Positions 1 to 6,308 of a stretch of DNA of 9,397 nucleotides are shown piece after piece. Under the pieces are notes generated by a model. The model worked only from the letters and a program-made list of their open reading frames with translations. It was not told the DNA's origin and did no database searches. The translations under genes and the position numbers were made by a program. Within the stretch, counting starts at the first letter, position 1; each line of letters opens with the position of its first letter. The stretch is from Bacteroidota bacterium (GTDB lineage Bacteria; Bacteroidota; Ignavibacteria; Ignavibacteriales; Ignavibacteriaceae): assembly GCA_021796135.1 (NCBI GenBank), contig JAJYOQ010000135.1, forward strand, positions 1 through 9,397, written 5' to 3'.

Positions 1-1511
1 ATATTGAAAAAATTGAAGAACATGAAATACGTAAGATTGAAGAAGATCTTAAATCCTCACCGGATTTGAGAGAAAAGTTAGATTATTTTAAAAAAGTAAA
101 AAAAGTAACTTCTTCTTCAGTAAAAGTTATCACAGAAAACCCTTATTTTGAAACTCGTGTTTCTGCATCTATCAAAATAAAAGAACCGTTTTATCTAAGA
201 TTTAAAAGATTTTATCCTCTTACCGCTATAATTGCTCTTAGTCTTACAATTATGGTTGTCCTTAAATTTAGACCTAACCTTATAAATAATATAGTGGAAA
301 AACAGAAGTCAAATATTGCCGGCTTCTATAAACAGAATTTAAAACCACTACTGTATGTCGCTGATTTAACTAATGAGGATATTTTCAATTTTGCTTTTTA
401 TCACCAATTGCCATTGGACAGTAAAAAGCAACAGTACCTATATTTAAGTTCCAATACCAAAGGCGGTAATTATTTTGAAATTTCAAATAATAAACAAAAA
501 TTTGCCGGGAATAACCTAAATAAATTTATTAAGGGATTAAACTTAAATAATACCCAAGAGAAGCAAGTCGATTCTATTCTTGCCCGGTATGCAGACAATC
601 TTCAATCTCAAGTACTTGTCAATGAAGAAAGTACTGTTGCAATTAATCCAAATATTTGGAACCTTAATAAGGCGCTTGTAGCGGATTTGGTTTCGTTTGC
701 TGCCAAAGTAAATCATGGGAAATTGCAAAATATTTTCCCGGCAGGGGATTATAACTTATATTCAAATGCCTCAATGCCTCGATTAGCCGATGAGGTCAAC
801 TCAGCAAATAATAATAATTATATTTTTATTACTCCAGACACGATATTTTCTGATTCATTTTATTTTGATAAAAGAAAATATAAAAATGAAATGAAAAAAT
901 TCCATGACCAAATGGAAAAGATGAGCAAAGGAAATAGCAATTTTGTCTTTAATTTCCCGTTTGATTCCAGTCTAATAAAACTTAATAATTTGCCTTCTTT
1001 CGGCGGTAACTTTAAAGTTTATATGGATAGTAATTCATATAGGATACATGTACCCGATATGATAGTACCTCAATTCCCAATGCGCGGATTTGACAGTATT
1101 GCAACAAAGTTATCTAAAGCCGGAGATCTATTTAAGTTATTCTCATTTAATTTTCCCGAAATGAACAAAGGGAAAAACTTTAATTACAGATATTTTTATT
1201 CTGATTCCGCAAACGGTATTAAATTTAAATCTTTTGGCTTTGATTCTACTTTTGGTTTAGAACACCGTAAGTACGATAAATTATACAGCAAAAATTTTAA
1301 AAATTATAAATTTGCTAACCCGGACTCACTAAATAAAATTTTGAAATTCTTCTTTAGCGATTCTACCGCATACAATCAAAAGGAATTACAGCAGGAATTG
1401 CAGCAAGTGCAAAGACAAATTGAACAATTTCAGAAACAAATGCAGCAATTCCAGAAACAAATCCCAAATAAGTCAATTACTCCAAAGACAGTAAAACAAA
1501 TTGAAATTTGA
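1..1511 (+). CDS. Membrane-anchored anti-sigma-factor-like protein, 5'-partial
   Basis: The frame is open to the left edge: 21 sense codons lie between base 3 and the TTG at 66, so that TTG is probably internal and the true start lies outside the window. The visible N-terminus is a charged helical stretch (bases 3-110, with S-P-D-L-R-E at about 54-74), followed by N-P-Y-F-E-T-R-V (138-161), one transmembrane helix (about 213-266) and roughly 410 extracytoplasmic residues rich in Asn, Phe, Ser and Lys. A Gln-rich coiled coil lies at 1374-1460, followed by a short tail and TGA. A short cytoplasmic helical domain, an NPYF-type segment and a single TM is the pattern I associate with anti-sigma proteins paired with ECF sigma factors. 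No Zn-binding His/Cys cluster is visible in the part present. Function is inferred from architecture only; the extracytoplasmic region is not recognised. An ECF sigma gene just upstream would support the call. Confidence 0.5.
   Translation, partial: IEKIEEHEIRKIEEDLKSSPDLREKLDYFKKVKKVTSSSVKVITENPYFETRVSASIKIKEPFYLRFKRFYPLTAIIALSLTIMVVLKFRPNLINNIVEKQKSNIAGFYKQNLKPLLYVADLTNEDIFNFAFYHQLPLDSKKQQYLYLSSNTKGGNYFEISNNKQKFAGNNLNKFIKGLNLNNTQEKQVDSILARYADNLQSQVLVNEESTVAINPNIWNLNKALVADLVSFAAKVNHGKLQNIFPAGDYNLYSNASMPRLADEVNSANNNNYIFITPDTIFSDSFYFDKRKYKNEMKKFHDQMEKMSKGNSNFVFNFPFDSSLIKLNNLPSFGGNFKVYMDSNSYRIHVPDMIVPQFPMRGFDSIATKLSKAGDLFKLFSFNFPEMNKGKNFNYRYFYSDSANGIKFKSFGFDSTFGLEHRKYDKLYSKNFKNYKFANPDSLNKILKFFFSDSTAYNQKELQQELQQVQRQIEQFQKQMQQFQKQIPNKSITPKTVKQIEI
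1383..1466 (+). repeat. Short tandem repeats encoding the Gln-rich coiled coil
   Basis: Two imperfect in-frame tandem duplications lie back to back inside the 3' end of the first gene. A 12-base unit occurs at 1383-1394 and 1395-1406 (GAATTACAGCAG, GAATTGCAGCAA; both encode E-L-Q-Q). A 21-base unit occurs at 1425-1445 and 1446-1466, each encoding a heptad that begins Q-F-Q-K-Q. The 7-residue period fits a coiled coil, and the remaining nucleotide identity suggests growth by local duplication. Confidence 0.7.
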
Positions 1512-1532
1512 GCATCAACGGGCTTAATAATC

Positions 1533-1580
1533 GTCAATTTTACTGCTAATTGACTTGTAGTCCCGGACTATTGTCTTTTA
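1533..1580 (+). terminator. Possible terminator or alternative stem-loops after the first gene
   Basis: Starting 21 bases after the TGA stop is a perfect 7-bp inverted repeat (GTCAATT at 1533-1539, AATTGAC at 1548-1554). It is followed by a palindrome, TAGTCCCGGACTA (1558-1570), flanked by GAC (1552-1554) and GTC (1573-1575), and then a T-rich run starting at 1576. The GAC at 1552-1554 could pair in either structure, so the two folds are partly exclusive. The stems are short and the T-run is interrupted, so intrinsic termination is only plausible. The 13-base palindrome could instead be a protein-binding site. Confidence 0.3.
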
Positions 1581-1611
1581 TCCTTTATTTATTCCGCTTA
1601 TAAATCTATTC

Positions 1612-1640
1612 TTTACAAAAGATAATTTTTAGTGTATTTT
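1612..1640 (+). promoter_or_regulatory. Candidate sigma70-like promoter for the phosphatase/STAS/kinase cluster
   Basis: TTTACA (1612-1617) and TATTTT (1635-1640) are separated by exactly 17 bases in the gap before the first phosphatase gene. This would leave a leader of about 70 bases before the ATG at 1716. In DNA this AT-rich, such matches arise by chance, and Bacteroidota-type promoters use other consensus boxes, so the call is tentative. The position, after a possible terminator and before a long co-directional cluster, is what makes it worth listing. Confidence 0.3.
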
Positions 1641-1715
1641 AATTTCAGATAGGTGGAAAATTATTGGAAATATAAGGCAATAATTCTTAATAGCTAAATA
1701 ATTTAAAATGTAATT

Positions 1716-3818
1716 ATGTCACTTGTAATATCAAAAATAAAGATGAATGCAAGAGTTCAATTTTTCATTGTGACAATTTTAGCATTATTTTTGTTCAAAA
1801 TTTTTATTGATATATCAAACTCATCTTATCTAACGATTGGAAATGAAATTTTAGTCGGAATTTCAGCTGCTTCTTTGTTCTTTGTAATGATAAAATGGAT
1901 TCAATTTAAAAAAAATAATCCTCTTTCTTTGGTAATGAATCTTGGCATCCTGGTTGCCGTTATTTTCTTTTTGATTGTATTTTCCGGTTCAACTGTGGCA
2001 AGTTTGATCGGATTTAACAATCCGGGTCAAACTAGTTATGGGATTTTTCCCAAAATTATTTCTTTTGTTTATGGATATATTTTACTAGGCGCATCCATAT
2101 TTATATTACTAGCATTTAGAGAACTTTATTTCTTTAAACAGAAAGGGAATATCAGGACATATTTTAATACTATGCTGGTATTTATAATTTTATCATCTCT
2201 GTCAAGCTTGCTCCCATCGGAACTCGTCTATGTTCAGGATACATTTTTTATAATTTCAATTTTGCTTATAATTTTCAATTCGCTAAAAATTTCATGGATT
2301 GCATTTATAGTTAAAAAAGATAAAAAGAATCTGCTATTCCTTTCCATTGTAATAGCAATTCTTTTTTTTATGAACTTAGCCGGAAATTCCAAGGAAAATG
2401 AAAGTAGTCGAATTATTTTACAATTCTCTCCGATGCTATCTCAATTTTTAAAAATAATCATGATCTACGGCTCTGTTTATTTTAGCGTACTATTTTTTAC
2501 AACATTATTCCATATACCCACAGCAGAAGCATTTGACAGAAAAGCCCAGGAAGTCTCATCTCTTCAATATTTTAGCAAATTAATAACTGAAGTGTTGGAT
2601 TTTACTGATTTAATTAATACTATATCTGAGATAGCATACACGATAAATAGAGCTGATGCCTCTTGGATTGCCTGGAAAGAAAATTCCGAGCTAAAATTAT
2701 TAGGTAATAAAAACATCGGATTTATAAATGCAGAGTCAATAACCAGTGCTTCAAAAGAAGCCAAAATAAAATTTGATCTGAACGAAACAATATTTTTCCC
2801 CCTCGATAAATACCAAAATAAAATGCAGCTTAGCGAACCATTTTCAATAGTGACGATATCTCCATTAAGAATGCATAATGAAATTAAAGGATATATTTTC
2901 ACTGCAAAAAAGGATAATATCATTTTTGACGAGGAAGACAAAAATGCATTAGATACTTTTGCAGATTATGCTTCAGTTGCATTAGAAAATTCTCATCTTT
3001 TTGAAGAATCAATAATCAAAGAACGACTTGAAAAGGAATTAGATGTAGCACGCGAAGTCCAAAGGAAAATCCTCCCTACCAGATATCCTGAATATGAGCA
3101 GTTAAATATTTCATCTTTGTTTATCCCTGCATTTGAAGTCGGCGGCGATTATTATGATTTTTTTGAAATCGATAAAGATAATTTTGGCTTCGTGATTGCC
3201 GATGTCTCCGGTAAAGGTATTTCAGCAGCATTCATAATGGCAGAAGTAAAAGGAATTTTTGAATCACTTTCTAAGACTATTAAAAGTCCAAAGGAAATTT
3301 TAATTAAAGCAAATGAAATCCTGAAAAGAACACTGGACAGAAAAAGTTTTGTAAGTGCTGCGTACGGACTTATTAATTTAAAAAATGAAACTTTAAGAAT
3401 ATCTCGCGCCGGACATTGCCCGGTTTTATTAATCAGAGATAATAATTCTGAAAATATGAAGCCGGTCGGGTTAGGACTGGGACTTAATTTTAGTGAGTAC
3501 TTTGCAGATACTCTTGAAGAATTAAAAATTGATTTGAAAGACAATGATACTATTGTCCTTTATACCGACGGTATTACAGAAGCCAAAAATAAACAATTGG
3601 AAGATTTTGGCAGTATTAGATTTGAGAAAATTCTTGTTGACAATTGTAATGATAGCGCAGATATGATATCAAGTAAGGTTATCCAAGAAGTCACATTATT
3701 TTCTCAAAACAATCCTCAACATGATGATATAACGCTAGTAATCCTTAAATGGAAACAATTAATCAAAAATTATGGAGATAAAGAATGGCAGAATTCAGCA
3801 CTTCAACTAAAGAAGTAG
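1716..3818 (+). CDS. RsbU/SpoIIE-type PP2C phosphatase with 8-TM and GAF sensor
   Basis: This is a 700-residue membrane protein predicted to dephosphorylate a phospho-Ser STAS protein, most likely the one encoded next. Residues about 13-265 hold some eight hydrophobic helices (about 13-32, 42-62, 72-92, 112-135, 150-168, 176-198, 204-222, 241-265). A charged linker (H-I-P-T-A-E-A-F-D-R-K, from 266) leads to a GAF-like domain (about 285-432), then a helical linker (E-L-D-V-A-R-E-V-Q-R-K-I-L-P) and a PP2C domain (about 465-680). Metal ligands expected for the family are present: D478 and D481 in GGDYYD, D496 in DVSGKG, D618 in TDGITEA, and D670/D671. R-A-G-H-C-P is also conserved. The ATG has no clear Shine-Dalgarno site; Met10 is an alternative start. 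About 20 residues beyond the domain run through the ribosome binding site and start of the STAS gene, overlapping it by 34 bases. The stimulus is unknown. Confidence 0.9.
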   Translation: MSLVISKIKMNARVQFFIVTILALFLFKIFIDISNSSYLTIGNEILVGISAASLFFVMIKWIQFKKNNPLSLVMNLGILVAVIFFLIVFSGSTVASLIGFNNPGQTSYGIFPKIISFVYGYILLGASIFILLAFRELYFFKQKGNIRTYFNTMLVFIILSSLSSLLPSELVYVQDTFFIISILLIIFNSLKISWIAFIVKKDKKNLLFLSIVIAILFFMNLAGNSKENESSRIILQFSPMLSQFLKIIMIYGSVYFSVLFFTTLFHIPTAEAFDRKAQEVSSLQYFSKLITEVLDFTDLINTISEIAYTINRADASWIAWKENSELKLLGNKNIGFINAESITSASKEAKIKFDLNETIFFPLDKYQNKMQLSEPFSIVTISPLRMHNEIKGYIFTAKKDNIIFDEEDKNALDTFADYASVALENSHLFEESIIKERLEKELDVAREVQRKILPTRYPEYEQLNISSLFIPAFEVGGDYYDFFEIDKDNFGFVIADVSGKGISAAFIMAEVKGIFESLSKTIKSPKEILIKANEILKRTLDRKSFVSAAYGLINLKNETLRISRAGHCPVLLIRDNNSENMKPVGLGLGLNFSEYFADTLEELKIDLKDNDTIVLYTDGITEAKNKQLEDFGSIRFEKILVDNCNDSADMISSKVIQEVTLFSQNNPQHDDITLVILKWKQLIKNYGDKEWQNSALQLKK
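3774..3777 (+). promoter_or_regulatory. Shine-Dalgarno site for the STAS gene
   Basis: GGAG lies 7 bases before the ATG at 3785, inside the coding sequence of the preceding phosphatase. It is the clearest ribosome binding site in this cluster; most other starts have none. It fixes the STAS start and places initiation in a stretch that ribosomes finishing the upstream gene must cross. Confidence 0.6.
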
Positions 3819-4150
3819 GTGAAGTAAGCATTATATATTTGAGAGGGTATCTGGATGCGCATACCGCACCAACTCTCGAAAATACTTTCTCAAATTTAAT
3901 AGAGAAGGGGAAGTACCGCACCGTTGTAAATTTTAACGAACTAAATTATATAAGTAGTGCCGGGCTGGGTGTATTCATGGCTTATATTGAAAAGATACGG
4001 GAAAATAACGGTGATATAAAATTATCGAGCATGAGTGAAAAGGTATATAATATTTTTGACCTCTTAGGATTCCCGCTGCTATATGAAATTTATAAAACCG
4101 AAGAGGAAGCAGTAAATAAATTTATTGAGTCAAAGAGCCTTGAAAAATAA
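3785..4150 (+). CDS. STAS-domain anti-sigma-factor antagonist (RsbV/SpoIIAA type)
   Basis: This 121-residue protein is a single STAS domain, the usual length for RsbV/SpoIIAA proteins. The N-terminal strand region (V-S-I-I-Y-L-R-G-Y-L-D-A) and the phosphorylation loop S-S-A-G-L-G (57-62) are diagnostic. Aligned on the loop, Ser58 matches the serine phosphorylated by RsbW/SpoIIAB in the known proteins; the Asp that often precedes it is Ser57 here. In the established mechanism the unphosphorylated protein sequesters the kinase and frees the kinase's target, while phosphorylation cancels binding. The gene overlaps the phosphatase before it by 34 bases and the kinase after it by 26 (or 11) bases, as expected for proteins of one switch made in a set ratio. 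Its direct partners are probably the neighbouring kinase and the three phosphatases, which is inference from linkage. Confidence 0.92.
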   Translation: MAEFSTSTKEVGEVSIIYLRGYLDAHTAPTLENTFSNLIEKGKYRTVVNFNELNYISSAGLGVFMAYIEKIRENNGDIKLSSMSEKVYNIFDLLGFPLLYEIYKTEEEAVNKFIESKSLEK

Positions 4151-4574
4151 AAAATTACATATAGAGCCAAATGAACTAATTGTTAAAAGCAGAACTGATA
4201 ACTTAACAGATATCAGAAACTTTGTTTCAAACGGAGCCTTGTCAGCCGGTATCCCTGCTAAAGTTGTCGATAATATTATTCTTGCTGTTGACGAAGCTTG
4301 TACTAATATAATAAAACATGCTTATAAAAATTTTCCTGAAGGCGAAATTGTATTAAAACTTGAGTTCGCTTCAGATAAATTCACAGTTATAATAATAGAT
4401 CATGGAATGCCGTTTAATCCGGAATCAATTCAGGACCCGGATCTTCAAAAATATTACATCCAGCATCGTGTCGGGGGATTAGGTATGTATTTAATGAAAT
4501 CATTGATGGATGAAGTAAAGTATATCTCTGTGCCGGGTAAATATAATCAGGTTCTTCTCTCAAAAAACATATAA
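4125..4574 (+). CDS. RsbW/SpoIIAB-type serine kinase (anti-sigma factor)
   Basis: This is a compact GHKL ATPase-fold kinase of about 145-149 residues. It would phosphorylate the STAS protein and, when not held by it, bind an output protein such as a sigma factor. Numbered from the TTG at 4125, the N box is D56-E57-A-C-T-N61 followed by I-I-K-H-A-Y; the G1 box is D92-H-G94-M-P-F-N-P; the glycine-rich G2 region is V-G-G-L-G-M-Y-L-M-K (116-125). All key ATP-site residues look intact. There is no usable ATG: an in-frame TAA at 4113-4115 closes the frame upstream and the next Met is inside the G1 box, so translation must begin at a non-ATG codon. TTG 4125 and TTG 4140 are the candidates; 4140 would give 144 residues and a more typical RsbW N-terminus. 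Neither has a well-spaced Shine-Dalgarno site, so coupling to translation of the STAS gene is likely. Confidence 0.9.
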   Translation: MSQRALKNKKLHIEPNELIVKSRTDNLTDIRNFVSNGALSAGIPAKVVDNIILAVDEACTNIIKHAYKNFPEGEIVLKLEFASDKFTVIIIDHGMPFNPESIQDPDLQKYYIQHRVGGLGMYLMKSLMDEVKYISVPGKYNQVLLSKNI

Positions 4575-4586
4575 TCAAAAAGCTTA

Positions 4587-6266
4587 ATGAGTGATATAGA
4601 AAATATAAGAATTAAAAGAAATTTAACTGCTTTAGTCGAATTTAGCCGCTTGATTAATTCAAGTCTTGATTTAAACTTTATCCTTAATAATATTCTTCTG
4701 ACCTGCATGGGAAAATTTTATATTACAAAGGGGTTAATTGCACTTAAAATTGATAATCAATTAAAGCTTTCTTCGTCTAAAGGAATTTCGGAAGAAGCCA
4801 TAAAGAGTTTTCCAGTCATTAAAATAAGTGATGATTACCTTGAAAATAAAGAGTTTAAAAAATATTTAAACAAGAATCGGATTACTTCGGTTTTTAAGAT
4901 TGATGCTGCACAGGGATGTATGGGAATCCTCTGCATTGGAGAAAGATTAAATAAACAACCTCTAAATGATGATGATAATGAGTTTCTCAGGACTATATTA
5001 AATATTGCCGCTTCTGCTGTGCATAATTCAATTATGATTGATGAATTAAAAAATGTAAATCGTGATCTTGATAAGAGGATTCACAGATTAAATTCATTAT
5101 TTGAATTGAGTAAAGAATTCGGAATGTTTTCGGAGTCTGCAAAAGTTGCCCGGCTTCTGATATATTCAGTGATTGGTCAATTTCTTGTATCTAAATTTGC
5201 CGTAGTTATTTTAGAACATCGAGATATAAAAATTCTTGAGTCAAAGTATGATGAGACCGAGCTGAAACATTCAATAAAAAATTATAGTCTAAATACAATT
5301 AATAATCCAATTTCTAAATCTGAAATTATTGAGAAATATCCATCATTAATAAATCTAGGAGTTGAATTAATCGTCCCCATGCAATTGCAAAATGAAACAA
5401 GAGGATTGATTTTTCTCGATAAAAGAATTACTAATCAAGAGTTTGGCGAAACTGATGTTGAATTTATATATTCAATCGGCAGCCTGGCTATTATTTCAAT
5501 TGAAAACCAGAGATTATTTAAAGAAGCGCTTGAAAAACAAAAATTAGAGGAAGAATTGGAAATTGCCAGAGGAATTCAAAAGAATCTTCTTCCGCATTCT
5601 ATCCCTAAGTTTAAAAAATTTGAAATATCGGCTATTAATCTTTCATCTCAGCATGTCGGCGGTGATTATTATGATATTATCCCGCTTGATGAAAACAGCT
5701 ACTGCATAGCTATAGGCGATGTCTCAGGTAAAGGAGTTCCAGCTGCTTTGCTTATGGCAAATATACAAGCATTTTTAAGAATAATTTGTAAACATGGGAT
5801 GGATATTTCAGAAGCTACCGGCGTTATCAATGATCTAATAACCTCCAACACTTCAGACGGAAAGTTTATTACGTTTTTTTGGGGAATGATAAATGAAAAA
5901 AATATGAAATTTGAGTATGTAAATGCCGGTCATAATCCGCCGCTGCTAATTAGAAATAAAAAAATTCACAAGCTGGAAAGGGGCGGAATAATTTTAGGTG
6001 TAATGAAGACTATACTACCTTATGACTCCGAGACGATAAATCTTGAAAAAGATGATGTTATAATACTTTTCACTGATGGTGTTACAGAAGCTAAAAATAT
6101 CAATGATGATGAATTCTCCGATGAAAGGTTTGAGACTCTTTGTCTAGACTATTCAGATTTACCCTCTGCCGAAATGGTTGATAAAATAAAAGAAGAAGTT
6201 CGCAAATTTGCCGATGGTACGTCTCAATCAGACGATATAACTATTCTAATCATTAAAATTCTATAA
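4587..6266 (+). CDS. Soluble tandem-GAF RsbU/SpoIIE-type PP2C phosphatase
   Basis: This 559-residue protein has no signal peptide or membrane helix, so it should sense a cytoplasmic cue. Two GAF-like domains are apparent (about 14-155 and 166-312), each opening with a helix of the S-R-L-I-N-S-S-L-D-L or F-E-L-S-K-E-F type and closing with an A-S-A-V or I-I-S-I-E-N helix. A helical linker (E-L-E-I-A-R-G-I-Q-K-N-L-L-P) joins them to a PP2C domain (about 345-559). Metal ligands are intact: D360 and D363 in GGDYYD, D378 in DVSGKG, D497 in TDGVTEA, D549/D550 near the C-terminus; N-A-G-H-N-P is also present. The first GAF carries three cysteines (C40, C111, C116). The ATG lies 12 bases after the kinase stop, so co-transcription is likely; no Shine-Dalgarno site is seen. 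The predicted substrate is the phosphorylated STAS protein, and the ligand is unknown. Confidence 0.9.
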   Translation: MSDIENIRIKRNLTALVEFSRLINSSLDLNFILNNILLTCMGKFYITKGLIALKIDNQLKLSSSKGISEEAIKSFPVIKISDDYLENKEFKKYLNKNRITSVFKIDAAQGCMGILCIGERLNKQPLNDDDNEFLRTILNIAASAVHNSIMIDELKNVNRDLDKRIHRLNSLFELSKEFGMFSESAKVARLLIYSVIGQFLVSKFAVVILEHRDIKILESKYDETELKHSIKNYSLNTINNPISKSEIIEKYPSLINLGVELIVPMQLQNETRGLIFLDKRITNQEFGETDVEFIYSIGSLAIISIENQRLFKEALEKQKLEEELEIARGIQKNLLPHSIPKFKKFEISAINLSSQHVGGDYYDIIPLDENSYCIAIGDVSGKGVPAALLMANIQAFLRIICKHGMDISEATGVINDLITSNTSDGKFITFFWGMINEKNMKFEYVNAGHNPPLLIRNKKIHKLERGGIILGVMKTILPYDSETINLEKDDVIILFTDGVTEAKNINDDEFSDERFETLCLDYSDLPSAEMVDKIKEEVRKFADGTSQSDDITILIIKIL

Positions 6267-6308
6267 TTTTAAATAATTTGTTTTCCCAATAATTGACTTG
6301 TTAAAAAA

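Noticed and set aside
1708..1713. An ATG just upstream of the first phosphatase start
   Set aside because: It is followed at once by TAA, so it encodes nothing; the ATG at 1716 opens the real frame.
2564..2941. A 125-codon open frame on the - strand inside the first phosphatase gene
   Set aside because: It lies antisense to the GAF domain of a well-supported gene, and its translation is low-complexity hydrophobic and serine-rich, as expected from the complement of AT-rich coding DNA.
3152..3544. A 130-codon open frame on the - strand across the PP2C domain
   Set aside because: Antisense to conserved catalytic motifs; no domain, and the sense frame fully explains the sequence.
6293..6298. 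TTGACT before the last phosphatase gene, a possible -35 box
   Set aside because: It lies only 10 bases before the ATG, leaving no room for a -10 box and leader; a start there could not serve this gene.
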